Of a stretch of 64,000 bases of DNA, positions 9,918 to 19,524 are shown in pieces. This DNA is from Oceanimonas pelagia. GTDB taxonomy: Bacteria; Pseudomonadota; Gammaproteobacteria; Enterobacterales; Aeromonadaceae. Every line of letters begins with the position of its first letter. Position 1 is the stretch's first letter. Made by a program: the position numbers and the translations under genes. The stretch is from contig NZ_CP118224.1 of assembly GCF_030849025.1 (NCBI RefSeq), positions 542,001 through 606,000 on the forward strand, read 5' to 3'. The notes under the pieces were generated by a model. It was not told where the DNA came from. It did no database searches and saw only the letters and a list, made by a program, of their open reading frames with translations.

Positions 9918-10273
9918 GATGAGTAACTGTGTCTGAAAAGAGGAATGCCGATAATGCCACAGCTCTCCCGAACGTTTAACCGTATATGTCGGAGGCTGGA
10001 AGCAGACATTTTTTATTGTGCGGCATACTTTTGTGAACCGGTGAGTATACATATCTCCGGTTTGTAGGTAGTAAGACTATCCTTGGTGAGACCTGCCATA
10101 TCAGGGGGGATTGCAGCATGTCTCTGGCTGGTATAAATACCGATTGTTTTTGACATTCTTGTAACACTGTTGATACTCATTTAAGATCAAAGTCGTATGG
10201 TGGCGGGTCTGTCAGGCGTTCATGCCGCATTATCAAGGGACGGTTTCCCATTCAATCTGGCCCGGGTCAGGAT
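9918..10273. other. Divergent intergenic region between chrA and the second kinase
   Basis: This AT-richer 356-bp region has no convincing gene on either strand. It contains the probable promoter of the second kinase (10150-10177). On the chrA side the ribosome site before ATG 9917 is weak. No clear operator was found. Confidence 0.5.
10150..10177 (+). promoter_or_regulatory. Sigma70-type promoter upstream of the second kinase
   Basis: A perfect -35 TTGACA (10150-10155), a 16-bp spacer and GATACT (10172-10177) as -10. The first coding ATG of the kinase is about 100 bases downstream, which leaves a leader. Confidence 0.55.
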
Positions 10274-10900
10274 ATGTTCTCAAAGTGGTGGCCCATTGTG
10301 TTTTGGTCGGTTCAAAAAAACCTTCGCTCAGAACAACGCCTGGCGTCGGGAATTACGCAGCAGTCATGGCTAAGAGCAGTGCTGTTGTTTGGCGGGTATT
10401 TTGCCCTTGCCGAGCTGGGTATGTGGCTGGCGGTGCCGCCCTTTTACAGTGCCCCCATCTGGCCGGCAACGGGACTTGCCGTGTACTGCCTGAGCTTGTG
10501 GGGGCGGCGATATTGTTACGTGATCTGGCTGGCGGCCTGGTCGGCAGACATGTTGCACAAAACCTGGATTACCGGGCATGCTGCCGAGCCGGAACTGTTG
10601 TTGGTTACAGGTGCCACTGCACTCGGCTCCCTGCTGATGGCTCTGGTCAGCGTTATCTTGCTGCAGCCATTGATGCTGGAGCGCACCAGGCGTCTGGGAG
10701 AAGGCCGTATTATCTGGCGGTTGTTTCTGGCGGTGCCGGTGGCTGCGGCTCTGTCGGCCACTCCGGGCATTGTCAGTTTGCAGTGGTATCAGCCCCAGTC
10801 TGAAGGGGTTCTGATCGGTAACTGGCTGACCTTGGATGTCGGAATGTCTGGCGTTGTTTGCGGTCGTGCCCTTTATTCACAACGCCAGTATCACGGGTAA
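10274..10900 (+). CDS. MASE1-like membrane domain, N-terminal fragment of the split hybrid kinase
   Basis: A 208-residue mostly hydrophobic product with MASE1 character (PIWPATGLAVYCLSLWGRR, then several helices). It resembles the N-terminus of the kinase at 4.8 kb. The last expected helix is out of frame here: the frame reads NWLTLDVG and then loses family character. One base removed at about 10841-10845 would join it as DVG-CLALFAVVPFI to the next frame. It therefore looks like the front of the adjacent kinase, cut by a +1 frameshift (mutation or sequence error). It could still be made as a separate membrane piece, since the downstream ATG at 10836 overlaps it. Confidence 0.6.
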   Translation: MFSKWWPIVFWSVQKNLRSEQRLASGITQQSWLRAVLLFGGYFALAELGMWLAVPPFYSAPIWPATGLAVYCLSLWGRRYCYVIWLAAWSADMLHKTWITGHAAEPELLLVTGATALGSLLMALVSVILLQPLMLERTRRLGEGRIIWRLFLAVPVAAALSATPGIVSLQWYQPQSEGVLIGNWLTLDVGMSGVVCGRALYSQRQYHG

Positions 10901-13900
10901 CCGAAAACGTCGTTTTGACAGCCTCAGGCTCAGGTTGCTGCCGCTGGTGGTCGGCTTGCTGCTGGTGGTGGCGAACATCAGCCTGGCCAGGGCCGAAAAG
11001 TCGGAAAGTGATCAACAGTTTTCCATGTTGAGTGATTTGTTGCATGAGCACTTTGAAAGCGCCCTGTTGTCGCTGGACGAAATCATCAAGGCGCTCGCCG
11101 CTTTTATGCTCAGCAGTCATAAGGTGGAGCCGGCAGAATTTGATTACTATGCCCGGCGCCTGCTGAATAAAGAGGGCATAGAAGGGCTGGCCTGGATCCC
11201 TCGGGTTTCTGCTGCTGAGCGTGCCCGTTTTGAGGGCGAAGCGGGAATTGCCATTCGTGAGCAGGATGGGCGGGGCGGCCTGCAATATGCCGGCTCCAGA
11301 GCGATGTATTATCCCTTTGCCTTGATGGTTGTTCCTCGCGGCCGCCTTCCCATGGCTGGCTTTGATTTGGGCAGCACCGAACAGGCTGCCGCACTGGAGC
11401 AGGCCATTGCCAGCGGCAGGACTGTGTTGCTGCGGCGCAGTGCCATTCATGCCGAAGAGCCCGAAAGACCCGATGACTGGCGTTATCTGATGCCGGTCTA
11501 TATGCCCGGTTTTAATGCCGAGCAGGCTTCGCCTCAGGAAAGGCAAGGTTCTTTTCTTGGCTTTGCCAGCGTGCTGATCTATTTCGACGAGCTGGCCAAA
11601 GCGTTGGCGCACAGCATGGAAGCCCGTGGCGTTAGCGTGTGCGTGACCATGACCGCACACGATGGCACGGATCCCGTGACCATTCTGGATAACCGCGGTC
11701 CGGCGCAAAAAAACAGGGCGCCCGACTGGTTTAATCACCCGGAATATCTTGCCGACAGAACCTTTTTGATGAAAAGCTGGTCTGTGAGTCCCTGGCAGCC
11801 GGCCCAGTCACTTTTTATGCAACTCTGGATGCTGGGCGGAATGGTACTGATGCTGCTGGTGACCTCCTATGTCGTCAATACCCAGCTCCATAATGTGCGC
11901 ACAGTGCAACGAATTGCCAGGCGCACCGAAGCCTTGAAAAAAACCAGAATGGAGCTGGCCGGCATTCTGGACAGCCTGACCAATTACATTGTTGAAGTTG
12001 ACGCCGCCGGCCGTGTTACCAAGGTCAACCAGTCACTGCTCAATGACTATGGGGGACACAAACAGCAACTGCTGGGGCGGCAGATTACCGATATCCCCTG
12101 GCTGCAGAACCTGCCGGCCGCCAGGCAACAGTTGAAACGGGATCTTAACAGGGCCTGGCAAGGTCTTCGTACACGAAGGGATTTCATGCTTTACCGACAA
12201 TCCCGCCAGCCGTTTTTTGTGGATGTAAACGTGATCCCGATTTCCGGTGGTCGGGGGGAAGTGGAAAAGGTGATCATTTCCGCCATTGATATCACCGAAC
12301 GCAAAACCGCAGAAGATAATCTGAAAAAAAGCGGCCAGATGCTGTTGGCCATGAACCAGTCGCTGGAAGGCCTGGTAGACGAACGTACTCAGGAGCTGAA
12401 AGCCCTGACAGGGCAACTCGAAGACAGGGTCAGGGAGCGAACTGCCGAGTTGGTGCAGGCCAGACAGGAAGCCGAGCGGGCCAATCAGTCCAAGTCCTAT
12501 TTTCTGGCCACCATGAGCCATGAGATTAGAACGCCGCTCAATGGCGTGATCGGCATGCTGGATGTGATGGCCAGGACCGATCTGACCCGCCGGCAACAAG
12601 AGATCCTGGATATCATTCAGTATTCCGCCCTGTCGCTGAAAGAGCTGATCAATGCGATTCTGGAGTTTTCCAAAATCGAGTCCGGCAAGGTGGAGCTGGA
12701 AAAAACGCCCTTTGATATCATTCACATGATTGAACAAACCTGTGTGGCGCTGGATCAGCAGGCCAGTGCCCAGGGGGTGGAGCTCATGCTGTTTGTGGAT
12801 CCCTCACTGCCCGAGCGGGTGATTTCCGACAGCCTGCGTTTGCGACAGATCCTGCTTAATCTGGTCAGCAATGCCATCAAGTTCAGCAGTATCAGGAAGC
12901 CGGGCAAGGTTTCGGTACGGGCCAGCCTGTCGGACAACGGCCGTTCGTCCATCGTGGTCCAGTTTGAGGTGGCCGACAATGGCGTGGGTATGAGCCAGGA
13001 GGCCATTGCCAGTATTTTCGAGGCCTTTACCCAGGCCGACTCGGGCACTACCCGTCGCTTTGGCGGCACCGGACTGGGGCTGACCATCAGTCATCATTTG
13101 ATCACCCTGCTGAACGGTGATATTCAGGTGCAGAGCGAGCCCGAACGGGGCAGTTGCTTTACGGTGACGCTGCCGTTCGAGCTTGAGCATGAATATAGCC
13201 CCAGCCCCCGGTACGACACTCGGCTCGACGGGCTGGGTTGCCTGGTGATTGGTGGCAATCAGGGGGTATCTGAAGATCTGCTGTGTTACCTCAGGCATGA
13301 ACGGGCGCGAGTGCATTTTGCCCCCGATATCGAGTCTGCCCGCCAACTGCGTGACCTCTATCCAGAAGGGCGCTGTATCTGGATTTATGATGCCACCCGC
13401 CAGAGATTTCCTGTGGCGCAGCTCAGGCAGGCGGCAGCGGCATGGCCCGAGCACAGGGTAAGTTTTGTTACGCTGGAGCGCGGTGCTCGCCGGCGTGCGA
13501 GAAAGGTGGCCGATGATCATGTGATGCTCGATGCCAATGTGCTCAGAAGGGCGGCCTTTATTGAAGCCGTGGCCGGAGCCGCCGGCTATGTTGAGCTGCC
13601 CGACAAACAGGCCCTGATGGCCCGGGCGAAGGCCAGGGAAACACTGGCGCCGCGGCCGGGGGCGCGCATTCTGGTGGCCGAAGACAATGTGGTGAATCAA
13701 AAGGTCATTTGGCAACAGCTGGCGCTCTTGGGTTATGAGGCCGATATGGCCGACAATGGGGCCGTCGCTCTCGCGCTTTACCGGCAGCATCATTATGATC
13801 TGCTGCTTACCGATCTCAACATGCCGGAAATGGACGGTTATCAACTGACCAGAAGGCTGCGTCAGGAGGATGGCAGCCAGGCATCCATTCCCATCATTGC

Positions 13901-14405
13901 CCTCACGGCCAATGCCTTCAAGGAAGACATGGCCCGCTGCCTGGAAGCGGGAATGAATGATTACCTGAGCAAACCGGTAGAGCTGGAGAAACTGAAGGAG
14001 ATGCTTGGCCGCTGGCTATCGGCGCCACTGTCTTCACCGGCAATGACAAAAACTCAGTCTGAGCCGGTAAACGAGCCGGTAGATGCCGGTGTTCTCAGAG
14101 AACTGGTGGGGGGTGATGAAGCACTGTGCGCAGAATTACTGCAAGACTATCAACAGCAGCTGGAGCGGCAGATACGGGAAGTGCGCGAGGCCGCTGATAT
14201 CGGTGATATAAAGCGTCTGGAAGAACTCGTACACAGCATGAAGTCCTCTTCCCGCTCGGTGGGGGCCCTGGCGCTTGGCGACGTGTGCCATCAAGTGGAA
14301 GTGACCTGTCATACTGATCCGCAGCAATTATCCCGGAACCGTGTGCAACGGCTGGAAATGGAAGCCGCACGAGTGATCGAATTTCTGAAACTTAATAAAA
14401 AATAA
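10836..14405 (+). CDS. Hybrid sensor histidine kinase (CHASE, PAS, HisKA, HATPase, degenerate REC, REC, Hpt), probably missing its in-frame MASE1 front
   Basis: An 1189-residue product. A helix at ~33-50 is followed by a periplasmic CHASE domain (~55-310, with YYPFALMVVP and GFDLGSTEQAAAL), a second helix (~324-348), PAS (~371-485) and a coiled coil. Then come HisKA with H562 in [10 protein letters not shown], the ATPase (DNGVGM, GTGLGLTISHH), a degenerate receiver (CLVIGGN), a true receiver with D993 in LTDLNMPEMDG, and Hpt with H1133 in VHSMKSSSRSVGA. ATG 10836 is simply the first in this frame and has no good ribosome site, which supports the view that the native protein starts at 10274 and a frameshift separates the parts. 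It is followed by REC-EAL and double-receiver genes. Confidence 0.8.
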   Translation: MSECLALFAVVPFIHNASITGNRKRRFDSLRLRLLPLVVGLLLVVANISLARAEKSESDQQFSMLSDLLHEHFESALLSLDEIIKALAAFMLSSHKVEPAEFDYYARRLLNKEGIEGLAWIPRVSAAERARFEGEAGIAIREQDGRGGLQYAGSRAMYYPFALMVVPRGRLPMAGFDLGSTEQAAALEQAIASGRTVLLRRSAIHAEEPERPDDWRYLMPVYMPGFNAEQASPQERQGSFLGFASVLIYFDELAKALAHSMEARGVSVCVTMTAHDGTDPVTILDNRGPAQKNRAPDWFNHPEYLADRTFLMKSWSVSPWQPAQSLFMQLWMLGGMVLMLLVTSYVVNTQLHNVRTVQRIARRTEALKKTRMELAGILDSLTNYIVEVDAAGRVTKVNQSLLNDYGGHKQQLLGRQITDIPWLQNLPAARQQLKRDLNRAWQGLRTRRDFMLYRQSRQPFFVDVNVIPISGGRGEVEKVIISAIDITERKTAEDNLKKSGQMLLAMNQSLEGLVDERTQELKALTGQLEDRVRERTAELVQARQEAERANQSKSYFLATMSHEIRTPLNGVIGMLDVMARTDLTRRQQEILDIIQYSALSLKELINAILEFSKIESGKVELEKTPFDIIHMIEQTCVALDQQASAQGVELMLFVDPSLPERVISDSLRLRQILLNLVSNAIKFSSIRKPGKVSVRASLSDNGRSSIVVQFEVADNGVGMSQEAIASIFEAFTQADSGTTRRFGGTGLGLTISHHLITLLNGDIQVQSEPERGSCFTVTLPFELEHEYSPSPRYDTRLDGLGCLVIGGNQGVSEDLLCYLRHERARVHFAPDIESARQLRDLYPEGRCIWIYDATRQRFPVAQLRQAAAAWPEHRVSFVTLERGARRRARKVADDHVMLDANVLRRAAFIEAVAGAAGYVELPDKQALMARAKARETLAPRPGARILVAEDNVVNQKVIWQQLALLGYEADMADNGAVALALYRQHHYDLLLTDLNMPEMDGYQLTRRLRQEDGSQASIPIIALTANAFKEDMARCLEAGMNDYLSKPVELEKLKEMLGRWLSAPLSSPAMTKTQSEPVNEPVDAGVLRELVGGDEALCAELLQDYQQQLERQIREVREAADIGDIKRLEELVHSMKSSSRSVGALALGDVCHQVEVTCHTDPQQLSRNRVQRLEMEAARVIEFLKLNKK

Positions 14406-14422
14406 TCACGGGGCAGACTGTT

Positions 14423-15613
14423 ATGGACATATTGGTTGTCGACGATGATGTGGTGTCACTCAAGCTGTTAATTCATCATTTAAAAAAGCTGGGTTTTTCG
14501 AATGTCAGGGGCGTCGAAAGTGCAACGGATGCCCTGCGGTTGATAAAGGATGAGAACCATGTTCCCGATCTGGTTTTTCTGGATATCAACATGCCTGGCA
14601 TGGACGGACTGGCCCTGATCAGAGAGCTGGAAAACATGCAGTTCAATGGTGATTTGGTATTGGTCAGTGGCCAGGACAAGAAAATACTGCACTCTTCCAT
14701 TGAGTTATCCAGAGCGTGCAAAGTCAACCTGGTAGGGCATATAGAAAAACCGGCCACTCAGTCCAGTCTGGCCGAGCTGTTTGAACGACTTGATGACAAG
14801 GGCATTCAAGCCGGCCGCCATGAGTGGCAGCCTGCTGGTCGTGAGCTTGCTGCCGCCATTGAGCAGCGCGAGCTGGTTAACCACTACCAGCCCAAAATCT
14901 GTCTTGCCAGCGGCGCCGTAGCCGGGCTGGAGGCGCTGGTTCGGTGGCAGTACCCCGGGCTGGGGCTGATGGGGCCCGACCGGTTTATTGGAGCGGCAGA
15001 GCATTATGGCCATATTGATGCGCTTACTCACTTGGTTGTGGAAAATGCTCTGCGGGATTGCCGAGCCTGCTTGCAGGCTGAGGAGCCATTGTCGGTGTCG
15101 ATCAATATATCCATGCTGAGCCTGTCATCGCCCGAGGTAATGACGGGCCTTTACCATCTGGTGCTGGAGCATGGTGTTTCTCCTCGTCGGATCACCTTTG
15201 AGGTCACGGAAAGCCACGTGCTGAATGACAGGCGTCAGCCTCTGGAAATACTGACACGATTAAAAATGCTGGGGTTTGGTCTGTCCATCGATGATTATGG
15301 GACAGGATATTCCAGCCTACGTCAGCTAAGGGACTATCCCTTTGATGAATTGAAGCTGGATCGTTCATTTATTGATGGCATCAGTGAAAGCGTGTCAAAA
15401 CGTAATATATATAACTCTACCGTTGCCATGGCCAAAGACCTTGGTATGACTGTCGTGGCCGAAGGGGTGGAGAACATTGATGATTTGAATTTACTGAAAA
15501 GCACTGGTTGCAATTTTGCCCAGGGGTTTCTGCTGGCAAGGCCCATGCCAATAGAGACGGTACTTGAGTGGCTTCCAAGGAATGAGCACCCTGTTATTGC
15601 GGTAAAAATATGA
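14423..15613 (+). CDS. Response regulator with EAL c-di-GMP phosphodiesterase output
   Basis: A 396-residue cytosolic REC-EAL protein. The receiver has VVDDD and D54 in FLDINMPGMDG. The EAL domain begins near residue 138 with E170 in EALVRW, and keeps FEVTES, IDDYGTGYSSL, KLDRSFI and VAEGVE, so hydrolysis of c-di-GMP to pGpG is expected. It starts 17 bases after the second kinase stop with a GGGGCAG-type ribosome site, so it is likely co-transcribed and phosphorylated from that kinase's Hpt domain. The gene is less GC-rich than the kinase before it. This is the clearest output of the signalling block. Confidence 0.9.
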   Translation: MDILVVDDDVVSLKLLIHHLKKLGFSNVRGVESATDALRLIKDENHVPDLVFLDINMPGMDGLALIRELENMQFNGDLVLVSGQDKKILHSSIELSRACKVNLVGHIEKPATQSSLAELFERLDDKGIQAGRHEWQPAGRELAAAIEQRELVNHYQPKICLASGAVAGLEALVRWQYPGLGLMGPDRFIGAAEHYGHIDALTHLVVENALRDCRACLQAEEPLSVSINISMLSLSSPEVMTGLYHLVLEHGVSPRRITFEVTESHVLNDRRQPLEILTRLKMLGFGLSIDDYGTGYSSLRQLRDYPFDELKLDRSFIDGISESVSKRNIYNSTVAMAKDLGMTVVAEGVENIDDLNLLKSTGCNFAQGFLLARPMPIETVLEWLPRNEHPVIAVKI

Positions 15614-15633
15614 CTTTAAGGTGAAGGGTAGTG

Positions 15634-16740
15634 ATGGTTATCAAAGGAAGCGCCGACGTTTTTGTCGCTACGGGAAGCAACAGTACGGCAGAAATCATCA
15701 GTCAGATGCTGATACCTGAGTTTGAACGACTGATCATATGCACATCGACGGAGCATGTTGTCAAAGAATTTGATGCATCTGGTGCTTGTGTATTGGTGCT
15801 GGCATACAATGAGGTTGTTCAATCCGGCGAGGTATATGATTTGCTATGCCGTCACAGTAAAAAGATTAATCTTTTACCTCACAAGGCCCTGTTGTTATGC
15901 AATAAGCATGAGGCAAAAGTAGCCTATGACTATTGTCGCGACGGTAAGTTTGACAATTATGTGGTATTCTGGCCTCTTTCTTATGATCCGTTCCGTTTAT
16001 TGATGTCGATACATCAGGCATTGGTTGAACTGGACAAAATTCATCACTTGCGCGAAAAGGACAAGGTAACGCGCGAACAGCGAAATCACCTTGTTAATCT
16101 GGAAGCGCTGTTGGCCAGACAGTTGAAGGAAAGCAGTAACTTTACACTGCAGGTTAATCATGCTGTTGACCGGGTGGAAGGTTATATCAATGATACCTTC
16201 ATGGCCAAACACGGTGATGGTTGGCGGAAGTCGGTAGTTTTTGATCTCGAGCAACTGAGAGGGGGGATAAAAAGTATCAGAAAAGCCACCCGTGACTTTG
16301 ACTCATTTTCACATCAAAGTGACAGAACATCCCGACGTTTAAATAAAAAGAGAGGAGAAACTAAAGCCAGTATTCTGGTAGTGGAAGATGATGCCTTTCA
16401 ACGTAATCTGCTGGTCGCACTGCTTAGAAGTGATGACTATGATGTGCAGTTTTCCGCCAGCGGTGAAGAGGCCATTGGCATGTTACAGCATAGTACGCCG
16501 GATCTGATTCTAATGGATATCATGATGCCAGGCATTAATGGCATTGAAACCACCCGTCTGATAAAAACGTCTCCCCTGAGCAAGAATATTCCCATCATCA
16601 TTACGAGCGGGTATAACCAACGGGATGTCATTCTCGAATGCATCAACCTTGGTGCCTGCAGTTTTATCATCAAGCCCTTTAACCGACAGACGATTATCAA
16701 GAAAGTGGCAGCAGCTCTTGAGAGTAGCTCTTCAGTATGA
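15634..16740 (+). CDS. Second double-receiver response regulator (degenerate receiver-like domain, coiled coil, receiver)
   Basis: A 368-residue paralogue of the protein at 7647-8780 with the same order: a receiver-like N-terminus without an acceptor site (FDNYVVFWPLSYDP matches FDNYIVFWPMAYDP), a charged coiled coil, and a C-terminal receiver with VVEDD, D295 in LMDIMMPGING and K in FIIKPFN. ATG 15634 is preferred over GTG 15631 for its spacing from GAAGGG (15623-15628). It has no output domain. The gene is clearly more AT-rich than its neighbours, so the copies have diverged. It may act as a phosphate sink or as an adaptor for the REC-EAL protein. Confidence 0.8.
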   Translation: MVIKGSADVFVATGSNSTAEIISQMLIPEFERLIICTSTEHVVKEFDASGACVLVLAYNEVVQSGEVYDLLCRHSKKINLLPHKALLLCNKHEAKVAYDYCRDGKFDNYVVFWPLSYDPFRLLMSIHQALVELDKIHHLREKDKVTREQRNHLVNLEALLARQLKESSNFTLQVNHAVDRVEGYINDTFMAKHGDGWRKSVVFDLEQLRGGIKSIRKATRDFDSFSHQSDRTSRRLNKKRGETKASILVVEDDAFQRNLLVALLRSDDYDVQFSASGEEAIGMLQHSTPDLILMDIMMPGINGIETTRLIKTSPLSKNIPIIITSGYNQRDVILECINLGACSFIIKPFNRQTIIKKVAAALESSSSV

Positions 16741-16880
16741 CTTTCATTGATTCGACGGTCATGGCCATCTGAGCCAGTAGAGGCTGTTTGATGTGGATCA
16801 ACAAAAGTATCATTGTCCGCTGTGCCACGTGACACCCTCGGATATACTCGCGGCTTTGAAAACAGGGAGTGTTCCTCATC

Positions 16881-19457
16881 ATGGCCGGACGTCCGACCAC
16901 CATACGGCGGTATTTGCTTAACCGTACCCTGCTGTTTTCCGTTATCGGTTTTTTGCTGCTGCTGGTGGTAGCCAACCAGGCCTATCAGAGCAGTGTGCGG
17001 CAAAGCGCGCGCCAGGTGGCGGCCTCGGTGGCCCAGACTACCTTCAATTCCATGTATTCCATCATGAGCCAGGGCTGGAGCCGCAATCAGCTGGAAACCT
17101 TTTTGCAGCAGCTGGAGCAGGGCAACCGGGAGCAGGGCTTTCATATCGGCCTGTACCGGGGCGAGCTGGTGAGCGAGCGCTTTGGCGCCATCGAGCAGCG
17201 CCAGCCCGATGAGCCGCTGCTGGCTGCCGCCGCCAGCGGCGACATCAGCGCTCTGGATCTGGGAGAGCGGCTGCGCTACCTCTATCCGCTCAAGGCCCGG
17301 GCCGACTGCCTGGCCTGTCATTCCAATGCCGCGGTGGGGGATACCCTGGGTGTGATTACGGTGGAGCAGGATCTCTCCGGTCAGCTGAGCATGGCCAACC
17401 GCAACCTGCTTTATTACCTGTTGTGGTTATCACCGCTGCCGCTGCTGTTTGCCTTCTGGGCGGTGCGGCGGGTGAGCCTGCACATCAACGACTCGGTGCT
17501 GCACCTGTCCCGCAGCATTGACCAGGTGGAAAGTCTGTCCGACTTGTCGCGCATGGGCAGCGAGCGGCAGCCATTTCGTTTTATCGAGATGAACTCGATT
17601 TTCGGCCAGGTCGAACAGCTGGCCGACAAGCTGCGCAACATTGCGGTGGACAAGGATCTGCTGGAGTTTGAGATTCGGCTGCTGGAAAAATTCGTGATCA
17701 CCTCGGAAGTGGTGCGCGACTGGCGGGAATACGTCAATGTACTGATGCTCGACATCAATAAGGTGCTCGACATCTACACCATGTTTTCCATCTTCAAGGT
17801 GGACGACGAACTGTTCGATCTGGAAATCTTCTGGCTGCACACGCCCACACCGGCCACCCGCCACATGATGGAGCAGGCGGTATTGGCCAGGCTGCGCGGC
17901 AGCGAGACGCCCTTCAGCCATGGCGAATTTTCCGTGCATCACAATGTGGTCAAACACGATCATGATCATCTGCTGGAGCTCGACGAACGGGACATAGAGC
18001 TGCAGACCAAGTCGCTGCTGGTGGAAGCGCCCAAGATCGGTGGCATTGTCGGCATCGGAGTGCAGGCCGACATCGTCAAGGACAAGACCCGGGTACTGGT
18101 GCTGGAGAGCATTCTCTCCACCCTGCTCAACGTGGTGGGCTCGGTCAAGGCCATCTACAAGTACACTCGGGATCTGGAGTATTACGCCACTCGGGATCCG
18201 CTTACCAACCTCTACAACCAGCGCATGCTGTGGGAGCTGCTCGACTACGAGCTGGAGCGCAGCCGCCGGCACGACTACCCGGTGGCTATGCTGCTGCTCG
18301 ATCTCGACAACTTCAAGTCGATTAACGACGGCTACGGCCATGCCTGCGGTGACCTGCTGCTGACCGAACTGGCGGGGCTGCTCAAGGCGCAGCTCGGCAC
18401 CGGCGACGTGCTGGCCCGTTACGGCGGTGACGAGTTCGTGATCGTGCTTACCGAAGCGGGCATGGCGCGGGCCCGGGAAGCGGGCGAGCGTATTCTGGCG
18501 GCGGTAGACGGCTTTGCCATGGACCACGACGGCGGCCAGATCCGAGTCACCTGCTCTGTGGGTGTGGGCATTTACCCCGAACATGCGGCTAACGCCAAGG
18601 AGCTGTTTATGTTCGTCGACAACCTCATGTATCGCGCCAAGAGTCAGGGCAAGAACCGGGTCTGCCTGCCCGGCGAGCAGGATGTGGCCGACATTTTTCG
18701 GAACATGAGCGAAAAGACCCTGCTGGTGAATCAGGCCATTGAACAACGTACCCTGTTGCCGGTGTTCCAGCCCATACTGCCGCTGCAGAACGGCGCTCCC
18801 GTGGCGGTGGAAGTGCTGAGCCGCATTCGCCTGGCCGACGACAGCCTGATGAATGCCGGTGAGTTTATCGAGATCGCCGAGTCCATGGGCAAGGTGCACC
18901 TGCTCGACTACATCGTGATGGAAAAGGCCTTTGCCCAGGTGCGGGAGACCGGCTTTGACGGCCTGGTGTTTATCAATCTGTCGCCCCGGGCCGTGCTGGT
19001 GGGGGATTTTCTCATGCGCGTTCGCACCCTGGTGGCCGACTATGGCATTGATCCGGGGCGGGTGGTGTTCGAGATCACCGAGCGCGACACCATCAAGAGC
19101 ATGACGCTGCTGGAGCAGTTTGTTCGGGCCCTGAAGGATGCCGGCTTTTTGCTGGCAATCGACGACTTTGGCTCGGGGTTCTCGTCATTTCACTACCTCA
19201 AGCACCTGCCCATCGATTTTGTGAAAATCGAGGGCGAATTTATTGCCAACATGAGCCACGACAGCCGGGATCTGGCCTTTGTCAGCAGCATCACTCAGCT
19301 GGCCAAGCAACTGGGAGTGAAAACCGTGGCCGAATACGTGGAAAATGCGGAAGTTCTGGCCATGGTACGCGCCACCGGCATTGATCATGCCCAGGGTTAC
19401 CATGTGGGACGACCCCATCCGCAACTGAGCACCTGGCTGCACATGGCAGCGCTCTGA
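16881..19457 (+). CDS. Membrane GGDEF-EAL protein with periplasmic haem-c-type CxxCH sensor region
   Basis: An 858-residue c-di-GMP protein. The helix at ~14-36, a periplasmic part with C143-x-x-C146-H147 (CLACH) and the second helix (~176-195) fit a DUF3365/Tll0287-like sensor that could bind c-type haem. A GAF-like linker follows, then GGDEF with intact GGDEF at 515-519. The product-inhibition site RxxD is absent (GTGD there). The EAL domain has EVL from E644, with FEITERD, IDDFGSGFSSF and VAEYVEN retained, so either activity is possible. ATG 16881 follows GGGAG with an 11-base gap; GTG 16869 overlaps that site. It directly follows the phosphorelay genes. Confidence 0.85.
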   Translation: MAGRPTTIRRYLLNRTLLFSVIGFLLLLVVANQAYQSSVRQSARQVAASVAQTTFNSMYSIMSQGWSRNQLETFLQQLEQGNREQGFHIGLYRGELVSERFGAIEQRQPDEPLLAAAASGDISALDLGERLRYLYPLKARADCLACHSNAAVGDTLGVITVEQDLSGQLSMANRNLLYYLLWLSPLPLLFAFWAVRRVSLHINDSVLHLSRSIDQVESLSDLSRMGSERQPFRFIEMNSIFGQVEQLADKLRNIAVDKDLLEFEIRLLEKFVITSEVVRDWREYVNVLMLDINKVLDIYTMFSIFKVDDELFDLEIFWLHTPTPATRHMMEQAVLARLRGSETPFSHGEFSVHHNVVKHDHDHLLELDERDIELQTKSLLVEAPKIGGIVGIGVQADIVKDKTRVLVLESILSTLLNVVGSVKAIYKYTRDLEYYATRDPLTNLYNQRMLWELLDYELERSRRHDYPVAMLLLDLDNFKSINDGYGHACGDLLLTELAGLLKAQLGTGDVLARYGGDEFVIVLTEAGMARAREAGERILAAVDGFAMDHDGGQIRVTCSVGVGIYPEHAANAKELFMFVDNLMYRAKSQGKNRVCLPGEQDVADIFRNMSEKTLLVNQAIEQRTLLPVFQPILPLQNGAPVAVEVLSRIRLADDSLMNAGEFIEIAESMGKVHLLDYIVMEKAFAQVRETGFDGLVFINLSPRAVLVGDFLMRVRTLVADYGIDPGRVVFEITERDTIKSMTLLEQFVRALKDAGFLLAIDDFGSGFSSFHYLKHLPIDFVKIEGEFIANMSHDSRDLAFVSSITQLAKQLGVKTVAEYVENAEVLAMVRATGIDHAQGYHVGRPHPQLSTWLHMAAL

Positions 19458-19524
19458 ATTCAGGTCTGGCATGCTGCCGGCACGGCTATACTGATAGCGG
19501 TTGCTTGTTGGAAGGATGAACACC

